This document shows, piece by piece, positions 33,971 to 42,088 of a DNA stretch of 42,794 nt. The notes beneath the pieces are model-generated. The model had not been told where the DNA came from. It searched no databases and saw only the letters and a list, made by a program, of their open reading frames with translations. The DNA is from Curvibacter sp. (GTDB taxonomy: Bacteria; Pseudomonadota; Gammaproteobacteria; Burkholderiales; Burkholderiaceae_C): positions 1 through 42,794 of the forward strand of contig JAHRYV010000028.1 in the NCBI GenBank assembly GCA_020621965.1. The letters are read 5' to 3'. The position numbers and the translations under genes are program-made. Every line of letters starts with the position of its first letter. Within the stretch, counting starts at the first letter, position 1.

Positions 33971-34268
33971 AATTGAACAGCCAGCCAAGGTGGCCGAGCG
34001 GGCCGGAGCGTGACAGCAGCAGGTAGACCACCAGCCCCACCACGACCGAGGGCACGGCCAGCAGGGTGTTGAGCAGCGTGAGCACGGCGTCGCGGCCGGC
34101 AAAACGCGCCACGCCCAGCCACGCGCCCAGCACCAAACCGAGCGCGCAGGCGATGGCACAGGCCGTGGCGCTGACGGCCAGCGAGCGGCCGACGATGCTC
34201 AGCAGGGCGGGATCGAGGGAAGCGATGAGTTGCAGCGCTGTGGCCGCGCTTTCGGTGAAGGTGGACAT
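33525..34268 (-). CDS. tupB: Tungstate ABC transporter permease
   Basis: This 247-residue inner-membrane permease has five to six membrane helices and the binding-protein-dependent permease motif in the EAA loop (RSLGAGTGLRGLLLAWDERY, then FGRAISEVGAVMIVGGNIDG). TupB-type sequence is clear from TLLNTLLAVPSVVVGLVVYL. The ATG at 34268 begins MSTFTESAATALQLIASLDP; no strong Shine-Dalgarno is seen, and an upstream in-frame start at 34328 would run into the divergent promoter. It is the first gene of tupBCA. Confidence 0.92.
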   Translation of the reverse strand: MSTFTESAATALQLIASLDPALLSIVGRSLAVSATACAIACALGLVLGAWLGVARFAGRDAVLTLLNTLLAVPSVVVGLVVYLLLSRSGPLGHLGWLFNFQAMVLAQAILVLPVATALTRQVIEDAERQHGEQLRSLGAGTGLRGLLLAWDERYALLTMLMASFGRAISEVGAVMIVGGNIDGFTRVMTTAIALETSKGDLPLALALGLILLGVVLLLNTGIALLRRRRERVEGHSHGIPAGVEAVA

Positions 34269-34283
34269 GAATGGGATTGCTTG

Positions 34284-34307
34284 TCGGGTATCGTATGGAT
34301 TGCCCGA
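34284..34307. promoter_or_regulatory. Candidate operator between tupB and the ModE-like regulator
   Basis: In the 61-nt divergent gap an inverted repeat TCGGG ... CCCGA (34284-34288 and 34303-34307) encloses ATC-GTATG-GAT (34290-34300), itself a small palindrome. The site could be bound by the divergently encoded regulator to control both units. It is inferred from position and symmetry only. Confidence 0.4.
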
Positions 34308-34329
34308 AAACCCCACCATATGAAGCATC

Positions 34330-35508
34330 GTGCATAGGTTGCAGTTTCACTACACATTTGCCCCGCAGGGCCAGGCGCAGGCCAGCCTGATCCGCAACCC
34401 CCTGCTGGACCTGCTGCACGCGGTGCAGGAATCGGGCTCGATCTCCGGTGCGGCGCGCCAGCTCGGTTTGTCCTACCGTCACGTCTGGGGCGAGCTCAAG
34501 CGCTGGGAGAGCGAGCTCGGCAACGAACTGCTGGTGTGGGAGAAGGGCCAGGCCGCGCGCCTGAGCGAGTTCGGCAACAAGCTCTTGTGGGCCGAGCGCC
34601 AGGCGCAGGCGCGGCTGTCGCCGCAGATCGAGGCGCTGCGCGCCGACCTGGAGCGTGCCTATGCGCTGGCCTTCGATGACTCGGTGCATGTGCTCACGCT
34701 CTACGCCAGCCATGACGATGCCTTGAGCGCGCTGCGCGCGCATGCCGCGGCCGCACAGCAGCTGCACCTGGACGTGCGTTTCACCGGCAGCGTGGACGCG
34801 ATCCGCGCTCTCAACGAAGGGCGTTGCGTGATGGCGGGTTTTCACACCGTGCAGCAGCCCGGCCCGGGCTCGCTGGCGGAGCAGACCTACAAGCCGCTGC
34901 TCAAGCCCGGCCTGCACAAGATCATCGGCTTCGCCCGCCGCAGCCAGGGCCTGATGGTGGCCAAGGGCAATCCGCTGGGCCTGCACAGCCTGAGCGACCT
35001 GGCCGCGCAGGGCGCGCGTTTCGTCAATCGCGCGCTGGGCACGGGCACGCGCGTGGTGATCGACGAGCTGCTCAAACAGCAGGGCATACCCGTCTCCCGC
35101 ATCAAGGGCTACCGTCACACCGAGCCTTCGCACGCCGCGGTGGCGCTGGCCGTTGCCGCCGGCCAGGCCGACGCCGGGCTGGGCATCGAGGCGGCCGCGC
35201 GGGCGCGTGGGCTGGACTTCGTGCCCCTGGTGGAGGAGGACTACCACCTGGTCTGCCTGAAGTCGGCGCTGGAGGAGCCCGCCGTGCAGGCCCTGTGCAC
35301 CGTGCTGCAAAGCACGGCCTGGCAGGCGCAACTGCAACAGCTGCCGGGTTACCAGCCGGCCCCCCAGGGTGGCCAGGTGCTGGCCATGAGCCGCCTGCTG
35401 CCTTGGTGGAGCTACCGCAAGCCCAAGGAAAAACCGGCCACCGCCAGGAAGCGGGCAGCGACGAAAAAGACGGCTGCGCTCAAAAAACCAGGCCGCCGCT
35501 CACCCTGA
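34330..35508 (+). CDS. ModE-like transcriptional regulator with a substrate-binding domain (likely tungstate/molybdate regulator)
   Basis: This 392-residue regulator has an N-terminal ModE/LysR-type winged helix (LIRNPLLDLLHAVQESGSIS, then GAARQLGLSYRHVWGELKRW). The C-terminal domain (about 115-345) resembles a periplasmic-type oxyanion-binding fold used as a ligand sensor (VHVLTLYASHDDALSALRAH, then GLMVAKGNPLGLHSLSDLAA). It probably senses tungstate or molybdate and controls the divergent tupBCA. The start is a GTG at 34330. The last 30 residues are unusually Lys/Arg/Ala-rich (KEKPATARKRAATKKTAALK), resembling histone-like tails that bind DNA non-specifically. Confidence 0.82.
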   Translation: MHRLQFHYTFAPQGQAQASLIRNPLLDLLHAVQESGSISGAARQLGLSYRHVWGELKRWESELGNELLVWEKGQAARLSEFGNKLLWAERQAQARLSPQIEALRADLERAYALAFDDSVHVLTLYASHDDALSALRAHAAAAQQLHLDVRFTGSVDAIRALNEGRCVMAGFHTVQQPGPGSLAEQTYKPLLKPGLHKIIGFARRSQGLMVAKGNPLGLHSLSDLAAQGARFVNRALGTGTRVVIDELLKQQGIPVSRIKGYRHTEPSHAAVALAVAAGQADAGLGIEAAARARGLDFVPLVEEDYHLVCLKSALEEPAVQALCTVLQSTAWQAQLQQLPGYQPAPQGGQVLAMSRLLPWWSYRKPKEKPATARKRAATKKTAALKKPGRRSP

Positions 35509-35527
35509 GTCCGGCGCGGGCCGGACG

Positions 35528-36793
35528 TCACAACGCGCAGGAACGGAAACCGCAGAAGATGTCGTCGCGACCCGGCAGGTAGTAGTTGCGGTACTTGGGC
35601 GACTTCAGGCGCGCGCGGGTGGCGATGGAGGCACCGCGCAGCACCTTGTGGGTGCCGAACCAGGGCTCGGAGTAGTCGCGGTAGGGATCGGGCGTGAAAC
35701 CCGGGTAGCCGAAGAAGGTGGTGCCGGTCCACTCCCACACGTCGCCCCAGCGGAAACCGCGGGCGGGCGCCTGGTGCGCCGCCACTTCCCATTCCACCTC
35801 GGTGGGCAGGCGCCGGCCGGCCCAGCGGCACCAGGCGTCGGCCTCCCACCAGCTCAGGTGCATCGCGGGCGCGCCGCCGGCCAGGCGCACGGTCTGGCCG
35901 AACCAGCGCTGCAGTACGGCGCCCTCGCTGCCGCCACGCGCCACGCCGATCTGCTCCACGTGGCGCGGAGCGCGCCGGCCCTGGTGCTGCAGCCAGTCCC
36001 AGCCGGCCGGCAGCCAGAGTTCGGGCCGGTCGTAGCCGCCGTCGGCGACGAACTCGACGTACTGCGCCCAGCTCACGGGCTGGGCGTCGATCTCGAACTC
36101 GGGCACGACCACTTCGTGCGCCGCTCGCTCGTTGTCGAAGGTGTACCCCCGGCCTGCATCCAGCCCCAGACGCCAGCGCGTGGCGGGGATCCACAGGGGT
36201 TCGCGCGCCGGCACCGGGGCCGGCAGGGGCAGCTGCAGGCGCAGGCCCAGGGTCTGGGCCATGTAGATGTAGGCCTCGCTGTGCATGTCCTCGTGGAACA
36301 GGGCCAGGCGGTAGAAGTAGAGCGCGTCGTCGTCCTCGGGCGCCCTGGCCAGCAGTTCCAGCGTGGACTCCAGCGTGGCCAGCAGGTAGGACTTGATGTC
36401 GGCCAGCGGCGGCAACTCAAGCGCCCAGCGCCGGTCATGCGGCATGCGGCTGGAGTCCCACCAGTAGTCGGCCTGGGGCAGCAGCGAGGCCAGCAACGTG
36501 GCCTGCGGGTCGCAGCGCGGGCCCTGCTGGCGTTGCAGGTTGCGCCCGATCCAGCGCTCCTGGAACCAGCCCACGTGGCCCAGCTCCCACAGCGGAGGGT
36601 TGAGCTCGGGCAGCAGGGGCACCTGCATGCCCTGCACGCGCAGCGTCTGCTCGTAGCGGTCGATCAGGAACAGGGTGTGGTTGCGCGCGTCCATCAGCGC
36701 CAGCGACAGCAGCTCGCGCCCGGCGGTGCGCAGGTTGGCGCTGTCGAGGCTGGACAAGGCGGGGACGGGCAACTCGAAGGACATGAAAGACAT
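35528..36793 (-). CDS. Ergothioneine/selenoneine synthase-like enzyme (EgtB/SenA family)
   Basis: This 421-residue enzyme has an N-terminal DinB-like helical domain and a C-terminal formylglycine-generating-like (SUMF1) domain, the layout of non-heme iron sulfoxide/selenoxide synthases. Iron ligand candidates are His in ELGHVGWFQERW and the HxxxH of LFHEDMHSEAYIYMAQTLGL. The SUMF1 part includes PVSWAQYVEFVADGGYDRPE, RRLPTEVEWEVAAHQAPARG and FRWGDVWEWTG, and it ends GRDDIFCGFRSCAL. The HEDMHSEA form looks closer to selenoneine synthase SenA than to classical EgtB, but this is recalled, not tested. Neither egtD nor the senB and senC partners are adjacent. Confidence 0.82.
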   Translation of the reverse strand: MSFMSFELPVPALSSLDSANLRTAGRELLSLALMDARNHTLFLIDRYEQTLRVQGMQVPLLPELNPPLWELGHVGWFQERWIGRNLQRQQGPRCDPQATLLASLLPQADYWWDSSRMPHDRRWALELPPLADIKSYLLATLESTLELLARAPEDDDALYFYRLALFHEDMHSEAYIYMAQTLGLRLQLPLPAPVPAREPLWIPATRWRLGLDAGRGYTFDNERAAHEVVVPEFEIDAQPVSWAQYVEFVADGGYDRPELWLPAGWDWLQHQGRRAPRHVEQIGVARGGSEGAVLQRWFGQTVRLAGGAPAMHLSWWEADAWCRWAGRRLPTEVEWEVAAHQAPARGFRWGDVWEWTGTTFFGYPGFTPDPYRDYSEPWFGTHKVLRGASIATRARLKSPKYRNYYLPGRDDIFCGFRSCAL

Positions 36794-36971
36794 TATTCGC
36801 GCTCCGGTGCCGGCTGTCGACCGGGCCGACCCGCACTACGTGTTTACACCGGGAGGCCCGGCCCGGGTCGGTCCATTAAAATCAGCAGATTTGCCAGCTT
36901 CTGCCGTCAAGTCCGTCTACCCGACTTATTGACGAACCGGCAAAAACCGGATCACCCCTCCTGGAGAGAGT

Positions 36972-37511
36972 ATGGATGCCCTTCTGAAGTTCTCAGGCCT
37001 GGTCGACTGGATCAGCGACAAGTTCGGCAAGATTGCCGCCTACGCGGTCATGGCCGCCGCCCTGATATCCGCCGGCAACGCCTTCGTCCGCTACGGACTG
37101 GACATCAGCTCCAACGGCTGGCTGGAAATCCAGTGGTATCTGTTCGGCGTCACCGTGATGCTGGGCGCGCCCGTCGTGCTCAAGCTCAACGAGCACGTGC
37201 GCGTGGACATCTTCTACGGCAAGCTCAAGGGCAAGGGGCCGGTGTTCGTAGACCTGTTCGGCCTGGTCGTCTTCCTGCTGCCGGTGATGGGGCTGCTGGC
37301 CTGGCTGAGCTGGCCGCTGTTCATGAGCATGTACCGCACCGGCGAGATGTCGCAGAACGCCGGCGGCCTGATCCGCTGGCCCGCCATGCTGCTGCTGCCG
37401 CTGGGCTTCGGCTGGATGTTCATCCAAGGCCTGGGCGAGATCGTCAAGCGGGTGGCCTACCTGATGGGCAAGATCGAGATGGACTTGCACTACGAGAAGC
37501 CGGTGCAGTAA
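36972..37511 (+). CDS. TRAP transporter small permease (DctQ type)
   Basis: This 179-residue inner-membrane protein is the small subunit of a TRAP transporter. Four membrane helices lie at about 22-40, 55-75, 90-112 and 135-155. The conserved block NGWLEIQWYLFGVTVMLGAP then VVLKLNEHVRVDIFY is diagnostic of the DctQ subunit of the FcbT2/mannitol-chloroaromatic group. GGAGAG precedes the ATG at 36972. It is followed after 44 nt by the large permease. Confidence 0.92.
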   Translation: MDALLKFSGLVDWISDKFGKIAAYAVMAAALISAGNAFVRYGLDISSNGWLEIQWYLFGVTVMLGAPVVLKLNEHVRVDIFYGKLKGKGPVFVDLFGLVVFLLPVMGLLAWLSWPLFMSMYRTGEMSQNAGGLIRWPAMLLLPLGFGWMFIQGLGEIVKRVAYLMGKIEMDLHYEKPVQ

Positions 37512-37555
37512 GCACCATCTGCCGCTACCCCACACCAGATTTCAGGAACGACAAA

Positions 37556-39076
37556 ATGCAGATGGAAAACTTTGCGCCGATCATGTTCGCGGGCCTGGTC
37601 CTCGTGATGCTGATCGGCTTCCCCGTGGCCTTCTCGCTGGCGGCCCTGGGCCTGTTCAGCGGCTTCTTCGCCATCGAGATGGGCTGGTTCCCGGCCGAGT
37701 TCATGGCCAACCTGCCGCTCAACATGTTCGGCATCCTCAGCAACGACCTGCTGCTGGCCATCCCCTTCTTCACCTTCATGGGCGCCATCCTGGAGAAGTG
37801 CGGCCTGGCCGAGGACATGCTGGACTCCATGGGCCAGCTCTTCGGCCCGGTGCGCGGCGGCCTGGGCTACTCGGTCATCATCGTGGGTTTCATCCTGGGC
37901 GCCATCACCGGCACCGTGGCCGGCCAGGTGATCGCCATGGCGCTGATCTCGCTGCCGGTGATGATCCGCTACGGCTACAACATGCGTTACGCCACCGGCG
38001 TGCTGGCGGCCTCGGGCACCATCACCCAGCTGGTGCCGCCCTCGCTGGTGCTCATCGTCATGGCCGACCAGCTCGGCCGCTCGGTGGGCGACATGTACAA
38101 GGGCGCCTGGGGCCCCTCGATCCTGCAGATCCTGATCTTCGCGCTCTACACCTTCGGGCTGAGCATGGTCAAGCCGCACCACGTGCCGGGCGTGCCCAAG
38201 GAAGCCCGCACCCTCAACGGCTGGGCCCTGTGGTCCAAGTGCCTGCGCGGCATCATTCCCTCGGCCATCCTGATCTTCGCCGTGCTGGGCTCCATGGGCG
38301 GCCTGCCCGGCCTGAACACGGCCATTGCCACCCCGACCGAGGCCGGTGCCATGGGCGTGGTGGGCGCGCTGATCCTGGCGGCCATGCACAAACGCCTGAC
38401 CCGGCCGCTGGTGTGGGACGCCATGGTGGGCACCATGCGCCTGACGGCCATGGTGGTCTTCATCCTGATCGGCTCGCGTGTGTTCTCCATGGTGTTCCAG
38501 GGCGTGGACGGCGCCAAGTGGGTGGAGCACATGCTCAGCCACCTGCCCGGCGGCCAGCTCGGCTTCCTGATCGCGGTGAACGTGTTCGTGTTCTTCCTGG
38601 CCTTCTTCCTCGACTTCTTCGAGATCGCCTTCATCATCATCCCGATGCTGGGCCCGGTGGCCGACAAGATGGGCATCGACCTGATCTGGTTCGGCGTGCT
38701 GCTGTGCGTGAACATGCAGACCAGCTTCATGCACCCGCCCTTCGGTTTCGCGCTGTTCTACCTGCGTGGCATCGCCGACACGCTGTACAAGGAAAAACGC
38801 ATCGACAAGCCGGTCAAGTCCAGCGACATCTACATGGGCTCCATCCCCTGGGTGATCATGCAGCTCATCCTGGTGGTCATCGTCATCTTCGTGCCCCAGT
38901 CGGTGACCATGTTCCTCGACAAGGCGGAAGTCGTGGACCTGGACAAGGTGCAGATCGAGATGCCGGCCGACCTGGCCCCCGACGACGGTGCGCCGGGCAC
39001 CGCAGCAGGCGAAGACGCGAACAGCTCCGACGCCGAACAGAAGCGGATGGACGATCTGTTCAAGGACAACAAGTGA
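37556..39076 (+). CDS. TRAP transporter large permease (DctM type)
   Basis: This 506-residue protein is the main sodium-coupled transport subunit, with about 12 helices. Family segments are FAPIMFAGLVLVMLIGFPVA, NDLLLAIPFFTFMGAILEKC, GAITGTVAGQVIAMALISLP and MQTSFMHPPFGFALFYLRG. The C-terminal 60 residues are acidic and hydrophilic (VQIEMPADLAPDDGAPGTAA), an extension beyond the last helix. AGGAACG precedes the ATG at 37556; an ATG at 37562 is an alternative. The substrate cannot be told from the permease; the binding-protein family suggests an organic or oxo acid. Confidence 0.93.
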   Translation: MQMENFAPIMFAGLVLVMLIGFPVAFSLAALGLFSGFFAIEMGWFPAEFMANLPLNMFGILSNDLLLAIPFFTFMGAILEKCGLAEDMLDSMGQLFGPVRGGLGYSVIIVGFILGAITGTVAGQVIAMALISLPVMIRYGYNMRYATGVLAASGTITQLVPPSLVLIVMADQLGRSVGDMYKGAWGPSILQILIFALYTFGLSMVKPHHVPGVPKEARTLNGWALWSKCLRGIIPSAILIFAVLGSMGGLPGLNTAIATPTEAGAMGVVGALILAAMHKRLTRPLVWDAMVGTMRLTAMVVFILIGSRVFSMVFQGVDGAKWVEHMLSHLPGGQLGFLIAVNVFVFFLAFFLDFFEIAFIIIPMLGPVADKMGIDLIWFGVLLCVNMQTSFMHPPFGFALFYLRGIADTLYKEKRIDKPVKSSDIYMGSIPWVIMQLILVVIVIFVPQSVTMFLDKAEVVDLDKVQIEMPADLAPDDGAPGTAAGEDANSSDAEQKRMDDLFKDNK

Positions 39077-39095
39077 GCGGCCGGGGCCGGCGCCG

Positions 39096-39587
39096 ATGAG
39101 CGAATTCGACCTGGCCGCCCTGGGGCCGCCGCCCTTTCGTTTCACGCCGTCGCAGGCGCATGACTGCGCCGCGTTCACGCCGGCCTTCAAGCTGCTGGCC
39201 TCGGTGCTGGTGCTGGCCTGCGTGGCCTGGCTGGCGTCGCTCTGGCACCAGGGCGCGCTCGGCTCGGGCAGCAGTTCGGGGCTGATCTGGTTCCTGAGCG
39301 GCCTGGCGCTGATGCTCTACACCTGGCGGCACATCCTGGGCAGCCGCACGCGGCTGGACGGCACAGCGCTGTTCCAGAGCTGGATCTGGGACAAGAAGCT
39401 GGAGCTGCGCGAGCTGGCCTACTGCAAGCTGATCCGCGTGCGCGGGCTGGAGTGGCTGATCGCCCCGCGCCTGTATGCGCGCACGCTGATGGGCAAGTTC
39501 GCCGTCTTTTATGCGGCCGACGCCACGCTGCTGGCCGATCTGGAGCGCCTGGTGAAGGAACTCGCCGAGTTTCGCCGCATGGGCTAG
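39096..39587 (+). CDS. Conserved hypothetical protein with two membrane helices
   Basis: This 163-residue protein begins MSEFDLAALGPPPFRFTPSQ. Two close hydrophobic segments (about 31-49 and 62-77) suggest a membrane hairpin, followed by a soluble C-terminal part (TRLDGTALFQSWIWDKKLEL, then REL and KLIRVRGLEWLIAPRLYART), which resembles a PH-like fold attached to membrane proteins. It begins 19 nt after the large permease gene and is likely co-transcribed, with a shared terminator at 39610-39637. The function is unknown. Confidence 0.75.
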   Translation: MSEFDLAALGPPPFRFTPSQAHDCAAFTPAFKLLASVLVLACVAWLASLWHQGALGSGSSSGLIWFLSGLALMLYTWRHILGSRTRLDGTALFQSWIWDKKLELRELAYCKLIRVRGLEWLIAPRLYARTLMGKFAVFYAADATLLADLERLVKELAEFRRMG

Positions 39588-39609
39588 TGCCGTGTTGCCT
39601 GCAGAGATG

Positions 39610-39637
39610 AAAAAACCGCGCCTCGGCGCGGTTTTTT
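39610..39637. terminator. Bidirectional intrinsic terminator
   Basis: A perfect CCGCGC/GCGCGG stem with a 4-nt loop is flanked by six A on the left and six T on the right. It can end the plus-strand TRAP permease operon and the minus-strand binding-protein gene ending at 39656. Confidence 0.88.
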
Positions 39638-39655
39638 GCTGGCGGCAGGGCAAGC

Positions 39656-40738
39656 TCAGAGATTCTTCTGCGACTGCATGAACTGGTCGAAGCGCGCCTC
39701 GGTGAAACGGAACCAGAGGTTCTGCTCGCGGCGGAAGGCGGAGAAGTCGGCGTAGACCTTCTTCCAGTTCTCGTTCTTCTCCGACAGCTCGTCGTAGAAG
39801 GCCATGGCGGCCTTGTAGGCGGCGTTCATCACGTCGTTGGGGAAGGGACGCAGCTTGGTGCCGGCACCCACCAGTTGCTTGAGCGCGACCGGGTTCTTCA
39901 CGTCGTAGCGGGCCTGCATGGTCACGTGGGCGTGGCTGGCCGCGGCCTGCACGATGGCCTTGTACTCGGGCGTGAGCGCATCGTAGGCCTTGTTGTTGAC
40001 GTAGAAGTCGAGCTGCGGGCCGCCTTCCCACCAGCCTGGGTAGTAGTAAAACGGCGCCACCTTGTTGAAACCCAGCTTCTGGTCGTCGTACGGACCCACC
40101 CACTCGGCGGCGTCGATGGTGCCCTTCTCCAGCGCGGTGTAGATCTCGCCGGCCGGGATGTTCTGCGGCACGCCACCGATCTTCTCGAGGATCTTGCCGC
40201 CGAAGCCGCCGATGCGCATCTTCATGCCCTTGATGTCCTTGAGGGACTTGATCTCCTTGCGGTACCAGCCGCCCATCTGCGCGCCGGTGTTGCCGCCGGG
40301 GAAGCTGACGATGTTGTACTTGGCGTAGAACTCGCGCATGAGCTTGAGGCCGTTGCCCTCGTACTGCCAGGCCGTCATCTGGCGGCTGTTGAGGCCGAAG
40401 GGGATGGCGCAGCCGAAGGCGAAGGTCTCGTCCTTGCCGAAGAAATAGTACGGAGCGGTGTGGGCCATTTCCACGGAGCCCTGCTGCACGCCGTCCACCA
40501 CGCCGAAGGCCGGCATGATCTCGCCCGCGGCATGGACCGAGATCTCGAACTTGCCGCCGGACATGGCCTTCACCGCATTGGCGAACACCTCGGCCGCGCC
40601 GAAGATGGTGTCGAGCGACTTCGGGAAGCTCGACGCCAGGCGCCAGCGGATCGCGGCCTGGGCGTGCACGGCCGGGGCAACCCCGGCGGCCAGTACGCCG
40701 GCAATGCCAGCCTGTTTGATGACGGAACGACGATCCAT
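39656..40738 (-). CDS. TRAP transporter substrate-binding protein, copy 1 (FcbT1/TakP-like)
   Basis: This 360-residue periplasmic receptor begins MDRRSVIKQAGIAGVLAAGV, a twin-arginine-like signal (RRSVIK) ending in VHAQA. Family segments are LASSFPKSLDTIFGAAEVFA, GGNTGAQMGGWYRKEIKSLK (with the Arg that binds carboxylates in this family) and YDDQKLGFNKVAPFYYYPGW. Such proteins bind oxo acids, lactate or aromatic acids. AGGAGA precedes the ATG at 40738. It is paralogous to the next gene upstream. Promoter site C lies 35-78 nt upstream. Confidence 0.92.
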   Translation of the reverse strand: MDRRSVIKQAGIAGVLAAGVAPAVHAQAAIRWRLASSFPKSLDTIFGAAEVFANAVKAMSGGKFEISVHAAGEIMPAFGVVDGVQQGSVEMAHTAPYYFFGKDETFAFGCAIPFGLNSRQMTAWQYEGNGLKLMREFYAKYNIVSFPGGNTGAQMGGWYRKEIKSLKDIKGMKMRIGGFGGKILEKIGGVPQNIPAGEIYTALEKGTIDAAEWVGPYDDQKLGFNKVAPFYYYPGWWEGGPQLDFYVNNKAYDALTPEYKAIVQAAASHAHVTMQARYDVKNPVALKQLVGAGTKLRPFPNDVMNAAYKAAMAFYDELSEKNENWKKVYADFSAFRREQNLWFRFTEARFDQFMQSQKNL

Positions 40739-40772
40739 GGAATGTCTCCTGTTAGGGAACTGAGGTGGGGCG

Positions 40773-40815
40773 ATTCTAGGAAGCGCCCACTCACGCCGGC
40801 ATAGGGAGTTACCCC
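40773..40815 (-). promoter_or_regulatory. Candidate activator-dependent promoter (site C) for TRAP binding protein copy 1
   Basis: On the minus strand GGGGGTAACTCCC (40803-40815) is followed after 25 nt by CTTCCTAGAATCG; TAGAAT (40773-40778) fits a -10. The CTTCCTAGAAT stretch and the spacing match site B at 29572-29618. The leader before the ATG is about 28 nt. No usable -35 hexamer is seen. Confidence 0.5.
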
Positions 40816-40831
40816 CGTAAGTGCCTGTGCA

Positions 40832-40860
40832 CAAAAGAAAAACGGGCCCGAAGGCCCGTT
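40832..40860 (-). terminator. Intrinsic terminator of TRAP binding protein copy 2
   Basis: On the minus strand an AACGGGCC/GGCCCGTT stem (40841-40860) closes on a TTCG tetraloop and is followed by TTTCTTTTGT. It begins 28 nt after the stop of the gene at 40889-41971. Confidence 0.88.
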
Positions 40861-40888
40861 CCTTATGCACATTGTCGCGCGGACGACA

Positions 40889-41971
40889 TTAGAGCTTCAC
40901 GCCCGTCATGAAGCTGTCGAAGCGGTACTCCGAGAAGCGGGCCCACAGCAGCTGGTCGCGCTGGAAGGCGCGCATGTCCTGGTGGATCTTCTTGAACTCG
41001 GGCGACTTGGCCTCGTGCTCGGCGAAGACTTCCATGGCGGCCTTGAAGCCGGCGTCCATGATCTCCTTGGAGAAGGGCTTGAGCTGGGTCTTGGCCGCGA
41101 CCAGGCGCTTGAGGGCGCTCGGGTTCTTGGCGTCGTACTTGGCGGTCATGTCACGGGCAGCCACGACGGTGGCGGCATCGACGATGGCCTGGAACTCGGA
41201 CGACAGGGCGGCGTAGGCCTTCTTGTTGATGAAGAACTCCAGTTCGGCGCCACCTTCCCACCAGCCGGGGTAGTAGTAGAACGGAGCGACCTTGTTGAAG
41301 CCCAGCTTCTCGTCGTCGTAGGGGCCGACGAACTCGGTGGCGTCCAGGGTGCCTTTTTCCAGCGCCTGGTAGACCTCGCCGGCGGGCATGTTCTGGGCCA
41401 CGACGCCCAGCTTCTGCATGGTCTCGCCGAACAGGCCGCCACCCAGACGCATCTTCAGGCCCTTGAGGTCCTTGACGGTCTTGATCTCCTTGCGGTACCA
41501 GCCACCCATCTGGGTGCCGGTGTTGCCGGCGCTGGCGCTCTTGATGTTGTACTGGTCGAAGAAGGCGTCCAGCAGCTTGCGGCCGTTGCCATGTTCCATC
41601 CAGGCGTCCATCTGGCGTGCGGTCAGGCCGAAGGGCACGGCGCAGCCGAAGGCGAAGATGGGGTTCTTGCCGGTGAAGTAATAGGGCGCAGTCTGCGCCA
41701 TCTCGATGGTGTTGTTCTGGATCGCGTCGACCACGCCGAAGGCGGGCATCAGCTCGCCGGCCGGATGCACGGAGACTTCGAACTTGCCGCCGGACAGGGC
41801 CTTGACGGTCTGCGAGAACTTCTCGGCGCTACCGAAAATCGTGTCGAGCGACTTGGGGAAGCTCGACGCCAGACGCCAACGCACTGCGGCCTGCGCATGT
41901 ACGGCGGGGGCGACACCAGCGGCCAGCACGCCAGCGATGCCGGCCTGTTTGATGAGGGAACGACGATCCAT
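40889..41971 (-). CDS. TRAP transporter substrate-binding protein, copy 2 (FcbT1/TakP-like)
   Basis: This 360-residue receptor has the same length and signal as copy 1 (MDRRSLIKQAGIAGVLAAGV) and the same landmarks (GNTGTQMGGWYRKEIKTVKD and YDDEKLGFNKVAPFYYYPGW). By eye about 70 percent of the N-terminal third is identical. Differences are clustered around the ligand segments, for example YYFTGKNPIF here against YYFFGKDETF in copy 1. The two copies may bind different acids and share one DctQM pair. The Shine-Dalgarno is CGGAG before the ATG at 41971. It is followed by the terminator at 40832-40860, so it is transcribed separately from copy 1. Confidence 0.92.
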   Translation of the reverse strand: MDRRSLIKQAGIAGVLAAGVAPAVHAQAAVRWRLASSFPKSLDTIFGSAEKFSQTVKALSGGKFEVSVHPAGELMPAFGVVDAIQNNTIEMAQTAPYYFTGKNPIFAFGCAVPFGLTARQMDAWMEHGNGRKLLDAFFDQYNIKSASAGNTGTQMGGWYRKEIKTVKDLKGLKMRLGGGLFGETMQKLGVVAQNMPAGEVYQALEKGTLDATEFVGPYDDEKLGFNKVAPFYYYPGWWEGGAELEFFINKKAYAALSSEFQAIVDAATVVAARDMTAKYDAKNPSALKRLVAAKTQLKPFSKEIMDAGFKAAMEVFAEHEAKSPEFKKIHQDMRAFQRDQLLWARFSEYRFDSFMTGVKL

Positions 41972-42088
41972 GTAAATGACTCCGTTTCAGTGGTACAGCT
42001 CCCACCCACACCGGGGGCGGGAAGTCCTTGAGTTTAGCCGCCCCGCGCGGGGACGTCCTAGGTATTCGCCGCAAGCGCGGCGCAGCAC

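Noticed and set aside
37490..39190. A 566-codon minus-strand frame opposite the large TRAP permease
   Set aside because: It is His/Asp/Gln-rich antisense translation; the plus-strand permease has full family signatures.
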